Shown: positions 1-9,007 of the stretch, piece after piece
Layout: every line of letters begins with the position of its first letter
Numbering within the stretch: the first letter of the stretch is position 1
Assembly: GCF_900100795.1 (NCBI RefSeq)
Contig: NZ_FNCO01000015.1
Location: forward strand, 122,478 to 186,477
Source of the DNA: Pseudomonas abietaniphila
GTDB lineage: Bacteria > Pseudomonadota > Gammaproteobacteria > Pseudomonadales > Pseudomonadaceae
Direction of reading: 5' to 3'
Length of the DNA: 64,000 nucleotides
Translations under genes and position numbers: made by a program
Notes under the pieces: model-generated
The model's input: only the letters and a program-made list of their open reading frames with translations
The model's database searches: none
Told to the model about the DNA's origin: nothing

Positions 1-530
1 AGCAGCCGCCCGCCATGACTGGCCGCGAAACAGATAAACACACACCACGCCACACCCGCACTGAAAAAGCCTGACAGAAACAACGCCGTGCTCAGACTGC
101 CATGCCCACCCGCCCGCGAGATCAACGTCCCACCCACGGCGGCAAACCACAGGATCGCAGTCGGCGAGGACACCGCCAAAAACACCCCTCGCGAAAACTC
201 CCTGAGCCCTGAACGATTGTCGACGTCATTGGCCATCACCAGCCCGCTGTGACTGCTCAACGCCGACATCACCATCTTCACGGCGAAACCCATCAGCAGC
301 ACCGAGCCGCCAAGCCAAAGCGCCCACCGCACCCACTCGTATTGCAACAATACCGTCATCCCGGCCAGCGCCAGAATCGCGTAGAACAGATCGCCAAAGC
401 AGGTCCCCAACCCCAGCCAGAACCCTTGCAGATACCCGCGCTGCATGGCGAGCGTGATCATTGCGATGTTGGCGACGCCGATGTCCAGGCACAGGGAAAG
501 GCTCAGCAAAAAGCCGCTGGTGAACTCCAT
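1..530 (-). CDS. LysE family translocator, C-terminus cut by window edge
   Basis: Inner-membrane exporter of the LysE/RhtB type, which expels amino acids or related small molecules. The reading frame is open from an ATG at 530 to the left edge, giving about 176 residues and no stop. The N-terminus starts MEFTSGFLLSLSLCLDIG and is followed by alternating hydrophobic stretches (GLGTCFGDLFYAILALAG, VRWALWLGGSVLLMGFAVK, FLAVSSPTAILWFAAVGG), as in LysE proteins; the GxGxxxGD and SPTAxLWF patterns are typical of the family. Substrate cannot be told. The start is the only ATG near the N-terminal membrane segment. Family-level confidence is good. Confidence 0.8.
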   Translation of the reverse strand, partial: MEFTSGFLLSLSLCLDIGVANIAMITLAMQRGYLQGFWLGLGTCFGDLFYAILALAGMTVLLQYEWVRWALWLGGSVLLMGFAVKMVMSALSSHSGLVMANDVDNRSGLREFSRGVFLAVSSPTAILWFAAVGGTLISRAGGHGSLSTALFLSGFFSAGVAWCVFICFAASHGGRL

Positions 531-670
531 GTTTGATATCCGTCGAAAGCTGTTGTGTGGGTGCGATTTAAAAACAGCGCGCAGGATAGCGGGATTGAAT
601 GATTTTGCCGATGGCCAGGTTGTCGCGAAGGTCAGGATTACCGACCGAACCCTGCCCGCAACATCAACGC

Positions 671-1111
671 TTAAACCGTCGGCTGTTTGCGAAAACTGAC
701 GGCAATCCGATTCCAGCAATTGATCGTCGCGATGCCCACCGTCAGATCGACCACTTCGCGCTCGTTGAAATGCGCGCAGAGTTGCTCATACAGCGCATCC
801 CGCATGGAAGGCTGATCCAGCATCGTCACCGCATCGCACCACGCCAACGCCGCACGTTCGCGCTCGGTGAACAGGCTGCAAGTCCGCCACACCACCAGAC
901 TGTGCAGGCGGCGCGGGCTCTCACCGTTCTTGCGCGCTTGCGTCGCATGCATGTCGGCACAGAACGCACAGTCGTTGAGTTGCGACACCCGAAGTTTGAT
1001 CAGCTCCATCAGGCCCTTTTCAACACACAAGTCGAAGTTGGCCGCTTCCAGCAGCATGATTGCCTTGAGCGCCTCGGGCGAGGCGGTGTAATAGTCCAGG
1101 CGAGGTTCCAC
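671..1111 (-). CDS. Carboxymuconolactone decarboxylase family protein (AhpD-like)
   Basis: 146-residue protein of the CMD/AhpD fold, whose members are alkylhydroperoxidase-like thiol enzymes. The redox motif is intact: NDCAFCADMH carries the CxxC pair and the following His. The N-terminus MEPRLDYYTASPEALKAIM matches the usual start of the family, supporting the GTG start at 1111. The C-terminal TINCWNRIAVSF is also typical. It is divergent from the MocR-type regulator that starts at 1325, so it is a plausible target of that regulator (inference). A degenerate paralogue sits on the other side of the regulator at 2787-3239. Substrate unknown. Confidence 0.85.
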   Translation of the reverse strand: MEPRLDYYTASPEALKAIMLLEAANFDLCVEKGLMELIKLRVSQLNDCAFCADMHATQARKNGESPRRLHSLVVWRTCSLFTERERAALAWCDAVTMLDQPSMRDALYEQLCAHFNEREVVDLTVGIATINCWNRIAVSFRKQPTV

Positions 1112-1324
1112 GGGGCGGCCTTCATTCGGGTGCTCGGAGCCTCAACGTTAACCGCCTGCCCTGCTCCACGCGACGGCCAATCCCGGTTGTTTTCACCTGA
1201 CCAATGCCCCCGCACAGGAGACCAATCCTGGCTTTTTTGAATGCGCAGCTATACCGCTTTGACGGCGGCTGACTAGAATTCCAGATCGTGGGCCAACGTC
1301 GCTCATCTCGTTCGGGAGCCGGTC

Positions 1325-2758
1325 GTGGAACTTCATATCGTCATTCAAGGCCGCAAAGACCTGGCGAACCAGTTGTATGAGCAGTTACGCGACAACATCG
1401 AATCAGGGCGTCTGGCCGCCGGGGTACAACTGCCGCCCAGTCGTCTGCTCGCCGCGCAACTGGGCCTGTCGCGCAAGACCATTTCAGACACCTACAGCCG
1501 TCTCACCTATGAGAACTACCTGGTCGGCAAAATCGGCAGCGGCACGTTCGTCAACGCGCTGAACGCGCCGACCCAGCGCCGCCAGACCACCTCACAACTC
1601 GCCAGCGCGACGCGGATAAGCAAATGGCAGGACATCTCGCTGCCACTGCGTCACCCGACGCTGGAAGGCACGCTGCGTTGCGACTTTATCGGCGGCGCCA
1701 CCGCCAAGACTCAGTTCCCCCACGACGAGTGGCGACGCTGCACGCAATATGCGTTGCGCCAGATGACTCAAGCCCGGGGTTTTTACAGTCAGCCAGAAGG
1801 CTTGCCGGCTTTGCGCAGTGCCATCGCGGGTCACATTGCGTTTGCCCGTGGGGTGAAATGCACGGCCGACGACATTGTGGTGTGCAACGGCGCGCAACAG
1901 GCGCTCGACTTGATCGCCAGGGTGCTGATCGAACCGGGTTGCACCGTGGCCATGGAAGACCCCGGTTACACACCGGCGCGCCAATTGTTCGCGGCGCAAG
2001 GCGCTGAGGTGGTCAGCGTCCCGGTGGACAGCGAAGGCATCGTCGTTGAGCAGATTCCCGAAAACACCCATGCGATCTACGTCACGCCGTCGCACCAGAT
2101 GCCGTTGGGCATGCCCATGAGCCTTGCACGCCGCGAGGCCCTGCTGCACAAGGCCAGTCGCATCGGCGCGATCATCATCGAAGACGATTACGACAGCGAG
2201 TTTCGCTACGAAGGCCGGCCGACCGACTCCCTGCAGAGCATGGATCAATTCGGTGTCGTGGCCTATGTGGGCACCTTCTCCAAAACCTTGTTGCCGGAGT
2301 TGCGACTGGGTTATGCCGTGTTGCCGGAGGCCATTCGTGAAGCCGTCATCAAGGCCAAGCAACTGACCGACTGGCATACCAGCACGTTGCCGCAATGGGC
2401 ACTGACCAAGTTCATCAGCGAAGGCCTGTTGAACAAGCACATTCGCCGCTGCCACTCCATTTACGCCGGCCGTCGCGACCGGATTCTGGCCCGATTTGCC
2501 GGAGATCTGTCGCCATGGATGGAGGCGATTCCATCGACCGCCGGGTTCCACATGGCGGTCATGTTCAAAGTGCCGATCAATGTGCCGTTGTTGGTTGAAC
2601 TGGCGCGCAAGGTCGAGATCGGGCTGTATCCGCTGACCGGGTTCTTCACCGACGCTGCGCCACGGGACGGCCTGATTCTCGGGTTTGGCGCAGTCGAAAC
2701 CCTGGACATCGATCCGGCGCTGGACCGGCTGCGCGATGTGCTGACTCAGATCGCATGA
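1325..2758 (+). CDS. MocR/PdxR-type GntR regulator with aminotransferase domain
   Basis: 477-residue transcription factor with an N-terminal GntR winged helix (about 10-78, including QLYEQLRDNIESGRLAAG and GLSRKTISDTYSRL) joined to a class I aminotransferase-like domain that binds PLP. The PLP lysine lies in GTFSKTLLPELRLGY, and IEDDYDSEFRYEG is the usual downstream block. Members sense PLP or amino compounds and control vitamin B6, amino-acid or taurine-type genes; the ligand here is not visible. Start is GTG at 1325 with GGGAG about 8 bases upstream. It is divergent from the CMD gene at 671-1111 (213-bp gap, probable operator region) and convergent with the second CMD gene. Confidence 0.88.
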   Translation: MELHIVIQGRKDLANQLYEQLRDNIESGRLAAGVQLPPSRLLAAQLGLSRKTISDTYSRLTYENYLVGKIGSGTFVNALNAPTQRRQTTSQLASATRISKWQDISLPLRHPTLEGTLRCDFIGGATAKTQFPHDEWRRCTQYALRQMTQARGFYSQPEGLPALRSAIAGHIAFARGVKCTADDIVVCNGAQQALDLIARVLIEPGCTVAMEDPGYTPARQLFAAQGAEVVSVPVDSEGIVVEQIPENTHAIYVTPSHQMPLGMPMSLARREALLHKASRIGAIIIEDDYDSEFRYEGRPTDSLQSMDQFGVVAYVGTFSKTLLPELRLGYAVLPEAIREAVIKAKQLTDWHTSTLPQWALTKFISEGLLNKHIRRCHSIYAGRRDRILARFAGDLSPWMEAIPSTAGFHMAVMFKVPINVPLLVELARKVEIGLYPLTGFFTDAAPRDGLILGFGAVETLDIDPALDRLRDVLTQIA

Positions 2759-2786
2759 GGGCCAGCCTTATTTTGTCAGCGTGTCT

Positions 2787-3239
2787 TCACTCCAGGCCCT
2801 GTCCGAAACTGATCCTCAATCGGTTCCAGCTGTTGACCGTCGAAATCAGCAGCGTCAGGTCCACGCGTTCACTTTCAATGAACTGAGTCGACAACCAGGC
2901 GTAATCGGCATCCGGGGCATGGCTGCGGGCGATGCCAGTAACACTTTCGGTCCAGGCCAGGGCCGCCCGCTCACGCTCGCTGAACAAGGGCGACTCCCGC
3001 CACAGCGCCACCGCGTAAAGCTTGCGCTCGGATTCGCCCTGCAAACTCGCCTCGTGGGTGTAACGGTCCACCGACCAGGCACACCCGTTGAGCTGCGACG
3101 CACGCACCTTGACCAACGCAACCAGCGACGGCTCAAGGGGCAGCCGATTCACCGCCTGCTCCAGCGCTAGCATGGCCTTGATCGCAACCGGAGAAACCGA
3201 GGGAGAGTCGAGGCGGGGACGGTCTATTGGCGGGCGCAT
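2787..3239 (-). CDS. Degenerate carboxymuconolactone decarboxylase-like protein
   Basis: About 150-residue paralogue of the protein at 671-1111, clearly alignable (PVAIKAMLALEQAVNRLPLEP, LVKVRASQLNGCAWS, SERERAALAWTESVT, STVNSWNRLRISFG). The redox centre is eroded: where the paralogue has CAFCADMH this one has CAWSVDRY, so the second Cys and the His are gone. It therefore cannot do CxxC peroxidase chemistry and may be a binding or structural relative. The ATG at 3239 is preferred over a TTG six codons upstream because GAGAG precedes it. Convergent with the MocR gene (28-bp gap). Confidence 0.75.
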   Translation of the reverse strand: MRPPIDRPRLDSPSVSPVAIKAMLALEQAVNRLPLEPSLVALVKVRASQLNGCAWSVDRYTHEASLQGESERKLYAVALWRESPLFSERERAALAWTESVTGIARSHAPDADYAWLSTQFIESERVDLTLLISTVNSWNRLRISFGQGLE

Positions 3240-3429
3240 GGCGACTCTCGTTGTCAAAGACAGACCGCCAGCTTATGCGCCGCACGGGTCACGTCCCAAT
3301 AGCCAATACCGGAAAAGATCAAGTGGCCATTGCCCATCGGTACGCGGTGAAAGGGAACTTCCGCGGCGCTCGCCTGCCGACTACAGAGGCGCCGGACACT
3401 TCGTCCGCTGAATAAAGGAGGCTTTTCAC

Positions 3430-4536
3430 ATGCCTGACTCAAACGGCAAGGTTCGCTACGCGGTGGTCGCCGGGGGCTGGATTTCTCAGGGCGCGTTCAT
3501 GCCCGGGCTGGAGCAGACCGACAATTCGGTGATGACCGCGCTGGTCACCGGTGACCCGGTGAAAGCCGACGAACTCGCCGCGCTGTATGACCTCAAGAGC
3601 TATCACTATGACGAGTTTCAGACACTGCTGACGTCGGGCGAGATCGACGCGATCTACCTGGCGACGCCGAATTTTCGTCACCGCGAATTCGCGGTGCCTG
3701 CGCTGGAAGCCGGCATTCATGTGCTGCTTGAGAAACCGATGGCGAGCAACGAGGAAGACTGCCTGGCCATTGCCGAAGCGGCCAAACGCTCGGGCGCAAA
3801 ATTGATGGTCGCTTACCGACTGCACTTCGAGCCGGGCACAGTGGAGATGATCAGTCGTGTCAGGGCCGGCGATATCGGCGACCTACGGCTGTTCACCGCG
3901 ACGTTTGCGCAGACCACCGACCCCGCCAATCACCGCATGCAGAGCGGATTCGATGCCGGCCCGGTCGCTGACATGGGGCCGTACCCGATCAACGCCGTGC
4001 GTAACCTGTTCGCCGCCGAGCCTTTGGAAGTCCACGCGGTGGGTATCAAGACGCCGGGCCGTGAAATCAACACGTTCGACACCGTCAACGTTACCCTGCG
4101 CTTCGCCGAAGAACGCCTGGCCACCTTTACCGTCAGCTACAGCCTGCCCTCCACGGAGCGCTTTCAGCTGATTGGCACGCGGGGTGAGTTTGAGGCATCG
4201 CCCTGCTTCGGCTTTGGCAAGGGCGTGGCGATCACCTACCGCGCGATCATTGATGGCACCACCACCGAACACAGCCATCCGGTCGTCGATCAGTTTGGCG
4301 GCGAGACGCAATACTTTTCCGACTGCATCCTGCAAAACCGCGAACCGGAGCCCGATGGCGACGAAGGTTGGCGCGATGTCCGCGTGGTCGAGGCCGTCGA
4401 GCGTGCGTTGCTCACCGGCAAACCGCAAAAGCTTGAGCCATTGCCTGAACGTCCGGGCATCGGCATCGAGCAGGCACGCCGCCTGCCGCTGGCCAAGGTG
4501 CCGCCGTATATCAATACCGATGAGCCTAACGCGTAA
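3430..4536 (+). CDS. Gfo/Idh/MocA family oxidoreductase
   Basis: 368-residue NAD(P)-dependent oxidoreductase. The N-terminal Rossmann domain opens YAVVAGGWISQGAFMPG, a loose version of the GxGxxG loop. The family block EKPMASNEEDCLAIAEAAK (about 98-116) contains the EKP catalytic-site motif. The C-terminal alpha/beta domain follows from about 130. Such enzymes act on sugars, inositols or related polyols; the substrate is not evident. A very strong ribosome site, AAAGGAGG at 3414-3421, fixes the ATG at 3430. It is followed after 257 bp by the aldehyde dehydrogenase gene in the same direction, but the gap argues for a separate promoter there. Confidence 0.85.
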   Translation: MPDSNGKVRYAVVAGGWISQGAFMPGLEQTDNSVMTALVTGDPVKADELAALYDLKSYHYDEFQTLLTSGEIDAIYLATPNFRHREFAVPALEAGIHVLLEKPMASNEEDCLAIAEAAKRSGAKLMVAYRLHFEPGTVEMISRVRAGDIGDLRLFTATFAQTTDPANHRMQSGFDAGPVADMGPYPINAVRNLFAAEPLEVHAVGIKTPGREINTFDTVNVTLRFAEERLATFTVSYSLPSTERFQLIGTRGEFEASPCFGFGKGVAITYRAIIDGTTTEHSHPVVDQFGGETQYFSDCILQNREPEPDGDEGWRDVRVVEAVERALLTGKPQKLEPLPERPGIGIEQARRLPLAKVPPYINTDEPNA

Positions 4537-4793
4537 GTAAACGTTTACGGTGGGGAGCACTTGCGCGCTGAGTAAGCTGCGTGAAGAGGTGTTCGCAAGC
4601 AAGTTCGCTCCCCTATCGACACGCGTGGTTTTGCGGACAGTCCACGCCTTGCGGGTAAAAACATGCAGTTGTATGATGTCTGTCAACATTCGATAACCCT
4701 TGGGCTATCGTCGCTTTGCTTCATGCACGTCCAGAGATTCCCTGTCAGGCGCGTTGCCTGATCGTTTCGACCCAAAAATAACAGGAGAAGCAG

Positions 4794-6377
4794 ATGCCTA
4801 CCGTTCTCGGCCAGAACTTTATCGGCGGCGCCCGCAGCGGCCTCGGCGAAGCACGCCACAAGAGCCTCGATGCCACCACTGGCGAAGCCCTGCCCTACAC
4901 CTTTCACCAAGCCACTGACGGCGAAATCGACGCCGCGGCCCTGGCAGCCAAAGAAGCCTTCGCTGAATTCCGCCAGCTGAGCCCGGCGCGCCGTGCAGAG
5001 TTCCTTGACGCCATCGCCGATGAACTCGACGCATTGGGTGATGACTTCGTTGCCCTCGTTTGCCAGGAAACCGCGCTGCCGGCCGGTCGTATCCAGGGTG
5101 AGCGCGGTCGTACCAGCGGCCAGATGCGCCTGTTCGCGAAAATCCTGCGTCGCGGGGATTTCCTGGGTGCGCGTATCGACCTGGCACTGCCTGATCGCAA
5201 GCCGCTGCCGCGCGTTGACCTGCGTCAACAACGCATCGGCGTCGGTCCGATTGCCGTGTTTGGCGCCAGTAACTTCCCGCTGGCGTTCTCCACCGCCGGT
5301 GGTGACACCGCGTCGGCACTGGCCGCCGGTTGCCCGGTCGTGGTCAAAGCGCACAGCGGCCACATGGCGACCGCGGATCTGGTCGGTCAGGCCATCGTTC
5401 GCGCCGCTGAAAAAACCGGCATGCCTAAAGGCGTGTTTAACATGATCTTCGGCAGCGGTGTCGGTGAAGGTCTGGTCAAGCACCCGGCCATCAAAGCCGT
5501 AGGCTTCACCGGTTCGCTGCACGGCGGCGACGCGCTGTGCAAACTGGCCGCCGCGCGTCCTGAGCCCATCCCGGTCTTCGCCGAGATGTCCAGCATCAAC
5601 CCGGTCGTCTTGTTGCCAGGCGCGCTGTCGGCCCGTGGCGCTGCGATCGCGGCCGAGCTGGCGGCGTCGGTGGTCATGGGTGCCGGCCAGTTCTGCACCA
5701 ACCCGGGCGTGGTCATCGGCATTCGTTCCCCTGCCCTGACCGCGTTCACCGAGCAGTTGCAAGAGCACATGGGTGGCCAGGCGCCGCAGACCATGCTCAA
5801 CGAGGGCGGTCTGCGCAGCTACAGCAAAGGCGTTCAGAAGCTGATGGCGCATCCGAGCGTCACTCACCTGGCGGGCAAGCCGCAGGAAGGCCGTCAGGCG
5901 CAGGCGCAGCTGTTCAAGGCTGACGTGAGCATGCTGCTCAACGGTGACGAACTGTTGCAGGAAGAAGTCTTCGGCCCGACCACGCTGCTGATCGAAGTGG
6001 CTGACGACGCTGAACTGAACGCCGCGCTCCTGGCCCTGCGCGGTCAACTGACAGCGACCCTGATCGGTGAAACCGCCGACCTGCAGAAATACCAATGGCT
6101 GGTTCCGGTGCTGGAAGAGAAAGTGGGCCGCATTCTGGTCAACGGCTACCCGACCGGCGTCGAGGTCTCTGACGCCATGGTTCACGGCGGTCCGTACCCG
6201 GCAACCTCCGACGCGCGTGGCACTTCGGTCGGCACGCTGGCGATCGATCGCTTCCTGCGTCCGGTCTGCTACCAGAACTACCCGGACAGCCTGCTGCCGG
6301 CTGCACTGCAAAACGCCAACCCGCTGGGCCTCAAGCGCCTGGTGAATGGCGAGTGGAGCAGCGACGTCATCGCCTGA
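4794..6377 (+). CDS. Aldehyde dehydrogenase (NADP+), alpha-ketoglutaric semialdehyde type
   Basis: 527-residue cytosolic enzyme of the aldehyde dehydrogenase superfamily, longer than ordinary ALDHs and starting GQNFIGGARSG like the KGSADH / 2,5-dioxovalerate dehydrogenase group, which oxidises alpha-ketoglutaric semialdehyde to 2-oxoglutarate in sugar-acid and hydroxyproline breakdown. The catalytic Cys is in GAGQFCTNPGVV and the general-base Glu in FAEMSSINPV; FGASNFPLAFS and GFTGS belong to the NADP site. CAGGAGAAGC lies just before the ATG at 4794. A strong terminator follows at 6405, so the gene is probably monocistronic. The exact aldehyde substrate is inferred from family resemblance only. 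Confidence 0.88.
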   Translation: MPTVLGQNFIGGARSGLGEARHKSLDATTGEALPYTFHQATDGEIDAAALAAKEAFAEFRQLSPARRAEFLDAIADELDALGDDFVALVCQETALPAGRIQGERGRTSGQMRLFAKILRRGDFLGARIDLALPDRKPLPRVDLRQQRIGVGPIAVFGASNFPLAFSTAGGDTASALAAGCPVVVKAHSGHMATADLVGQAIVRAAEKTGMPKGVFNMIFGSGVGEGLVKHPAIKAVGFTGSLHGGDALCKLAAARPEPIPVFAEMSSINPVVLLPGALSARGAAIAAELAASVVMGAGQFCTNPGVVIGIRSPALTAFTEQLQEHMGGQAPQTMLNEGGLRSYSKGVQKLMAHPSVTHLAGKPQEGRQAQAQLFKADVSMLLNGDELLQEEVFGPTTLLIEVADDAELNAALLALRGQLTATLIGETADLQKYQWLVPVLEEKVGRILVNGYPTGVEVSDAMVHGGPYPATSDARGTSVGTLAIDRFLRPVCYQNYPDSLLPAALQNANPLGLKRLVNGEWSSDVIA

Positions 6378-6404
6378 TGAGGTCTTGATCCGCTGAAACG
6401 AAAA

Positions 6405-6438
6405 ACGGCGCGTCCTGCAGAGGACGCGCCGTTTTTTA
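6405..6438 (+). terminator. Rho-independent terminator after the aldehyde dehydrogenase gene
   Basis: A perfect 12-bp stem, ACGGCGCGTCCT / AGGACGCGCCGT with a GCAG loop, is followed by T6 and ATT. A-residues before the stem give the same structure some activity on the other strand. Confidence 0.93.
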
Positions 6439-6600
6439 TTCGGTGATCATCATCGGGTGATATCGCTGCAGCGGATGAACCTTCGTCTCGCGAATGAATT
6501 CCCTGCCCGTGAGCAGGGGTGGCTGCGACCAGGCATTGCCAGTCACGGAGAGCGCCTTTAGCATCGTCGCCAGCTCACTCACGCGGTAACGGATTTGGCC

Positions 6601-6942
6601 ATGAACGAAGAATTACAGATCATCGACCTGTTGGAAGGCACCGGCAAAGCGGCGGTCAAAGGCGCGCTGATCACCACCCAGTACACCGGCACGCTGGAAG
6701 ACGGCACCGTGTTCGACTCGTCCTGGGACCGAGGCAAACCCTTCCAGTGCGTGATCGGAACCGGTCGCGTCATCAAGGGATGGGACATCGGCCTCATGGG
6801 CATGAAAGTCGGCGGCAAGCGTCAACTGAAGGTGCCGTCGCACCTGGCTTACGGCGAACGCTCGATGGGCGCACACATCAAGCCGCATTCGGACCTCACG
6901 TTCGAAATCGAACTCCTGGAAGTGCTGACGCGGGATGACTGA
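6601..6942 (+). CDS. FKBP-type peptidyl-prolyl cis-trans isomerase
   Basis: 113-residue single-domain FKBP that isomerises Xaa-Pro bonds, probably in the cytoplasm because no signal peptide is seen. Family features in order: KGALITTQYTGTLEDGTVFDSS (18-39), KPFQCVIGTGRVIKGWDIGLMGMKVGGKRQL and the closing HSDLTFEIELLEV. VIKGWD and YGERSMG contribute to the hydrophobic active site. The ATG at 6601 is preferred to a TTG two codons upstream. The last residues (LTRDD) lie just before the palindromic repeat array, so the gene marks the left border of that accessory stretch. Confidence 0.92.
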   Translation: MNEELQIIDLLEGTGKAAVKGALITTQYTGTLEDGTVFDSSWDRGKPFQCVIGTGRVIKGWDIGLMGMKVGGKRQLKVPSHLAYGERSMGAHIKPHSDLTFEIELLEVLTRDD

Positions 6943-6950
6943 GGACCGTT

Positions 6951-8980
6951 GGAAAGCTGCTGAAGTTGATGACAGTGGCGAATGCGGTGGGACAGGTACA
7001 ACGTCGGTGACCGACACGCCGCTTTCGCTGCCCTCGTAACCTCGGACGTCTCCTACAGGGCCTGCGTTGCACCCGAGCTCTGTGGCACTCATCAAACAGT
7101 TGGAAGTCTCCCGCCCAGATTGGTCAGACCAAGGTGTCATGACCGCCGCAAGACCTGTAGGAGCTGCTGGAGGTTACGACAGTGGCGAATGCGGTGGGAC
7201 AGGTGCATCGGCGGTGACCGACACACCGCATTCGCTGCCCTCGTAACCTCGGACGTCTCCTACAGGGCCTGCGTTGCAACCGAGCTCTGTGGCATGCCTC
7301 AAACAGCTGCAAGTCTCCCGCCCAGACCGGGCGGACCAAGGTGTCATGACCGCCGCAAGACCTGTAGGAGCTGCTGGAGGTTACGACAGTGGCGAATGCG
7401 GTGGGACAGTTACATCATCGGTGACTGACACGCCGCTTTCGCTGCCCTCGTAACCTCGGACGTCTCCTACAGGGCCTGCGTTGCACCCGAGCTCTGTGGC
7501 ATACATCAAACAGTTGGAAGTCTCCCGCCCAGACCGGGCGGACCAAGGTGTCATGACCGCCGCAAGACCTGTAGGAGCTGCTGGAGGTTACGACAGTGGC
7601 GAATGCGGTGGGACAGGTACATCATCGGTGACTGATACACCGCTTTCGCTGCCCTCGTAACCTCGGACGTCTCCCACAGGTCCTGCGTTGCAGCCAAGCT
7701 CTGTGGCACTCATCAAACAGCTGGAAGTCTCCCGCCCAGATCGGGCAGGCCTAGGTGTCATGACCGCCGCAAGACCTGTAGGAGCTGCTGGAGGTTACGA
7801 CAGTGGCGAATGCAGTGGGACAGTTACATCATCGGTGACTGACACACCGCATTCGCTGCCCTCGTAACCTCGGACGTCTCCTACAGGGCCTGCGTTGCAG
7901 CCAAGCTCTGTGGCATGCCTCAAACAGTTGGAAGTCTCCCGCCGAGATCGGGGACACCAAGGTGTCAGACTGTCGCAAGACCTGTAGGAGCTGCTGGAGG
8001 TTACGACAGTGGCGAATGCGGTGGGACAGTTACATCATCGGTGACTGATACACCGCTTTCGCTGCCCTCGTAACCTCGGACGTCTCCCACAGGTCCTGCG
8101 TTGCACCCATGCTTCGCGGCGGACATCAAGCCGCTGGAAGTTGCCGAGAGTATCGCGTTGCAGCCAAGCTCTGTGGCACTCATCAAACAGCTGGAAATCT
8201 CACGCCCAGATCGGGCAGGCCAAGGTGTCATGACTGCCGCGAGACCTGTAGGAGCTGCTGGAGGTTACGACAGTGGCGAATGCGGTGGGACAGGTACATC
8301 GGCGGTGACCGACACACCGCATTCGCTGCCCTCGTAACCTCGGACGTCTCCTACAGGGCCTGCGTTGCAACCATGCTTCGCGGCGGACATCAAGCCGCTG
8401 GAAGTTGCCGAGAGTATCGCGTTGCAGCCAAGCTCTGTGGCACTCATCAAACAGCTGGAAGTCTCTCGCCCAGATCGGGCAGGCCAAGGTGTCATGACTG
8501 CCGCGAGACCTGTAGGAGCTGCTGGAGGTTACGACAGTGGCGAATGCGGTGGGACAGGTACATCGGCGGTGACCGACACACCGCATTCGCTGCCCTCGTA
8601 ACCTCGGACGTCTCCTACAGGGCCTGCGTTGCAACCATGCTTCGCGGCGGACATCAAGCCGCTGGAAGTTGCCGAGAGTATCGCGTTGCAGCCAAGCTCT
8701 GTGGCACTCATCAAACAGCTGGAAGTCTCTCGCCCAGATCGGGCAGGCCAAGGTGTCATGACTGCCGCGAGACCTGTAGGAGCTGCTGGAGGTTACGACA
8801 GTGGCGAATGCGGTGGGACAGGTACAACGTCGGCGACCGACACGCCGCATTCGCTGCCCTCGTAACCTCGGACGTCTCCTACAGGTCCTGCGTTGCAACC
8901 AAGCTCTTTGGCATGCTCCAACACAGCTAAGAGTCTCTCAAAGGTATCGTCTCGCACATACCCTTCGCGGCGGACATCAG
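6951..8980. repeat. Tandem array of nine palindromic (REPIN-like) units
   Basis: The core GACAGTGGCGAATGCGGTGG (one copy has GCAGTGG) recurs at 6971, 7178, 7385, 7592, 7799, 8005, 8269, 8533 and 8797, so the period is 207, 207, 207, 207, 206 and then 264, 264, 264 bp. Each unit holds a long imperfect palindrome of about 110 bp: CCTGTAGGAG and AGGTTACGA on the left pair with TCGTAACCT and CTCCTACAGG on the right, and GCGAATGCGGTG pairs with CACCGCATTCGC inside. The first unit has a decayed left arm. From the sixth unit on, the spacer carries an extra 57-bp block that is itself a diverged copy of its neighbour. Frames through the array stay open only because 264 is a multiple of three; nothing in them looks like a protein. 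Confidence 0.9.
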
Positions 8981-9007
8981 ATTGCTGGCGGCCCTGTGCG
9001 GCTGCAC

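Noticed and set aside
4683..6311. A 542-residue open frame on the minus strand
   Set aside because: It is the antisense shadow of the aldehyde dehydrogenase gene; the Arg/Gln-rich composition and lack of family blocks are typical of such GC-rich shadows.
8109..8930. A 273-residue repetitive plus-strand frame within the tandem array
   Set aside because: It is open only because the unit length (264 bp) is a multiple of three; the same holds for frames on the other strand, and the sequence is a palindromic non-coding repeat with no start signal.
6951..8980. CRISPR array
   Set aside because: Repeat and spacer are both repeated, units are over 200 bp and no cas gene is present, so it is a tandem REPIN array.
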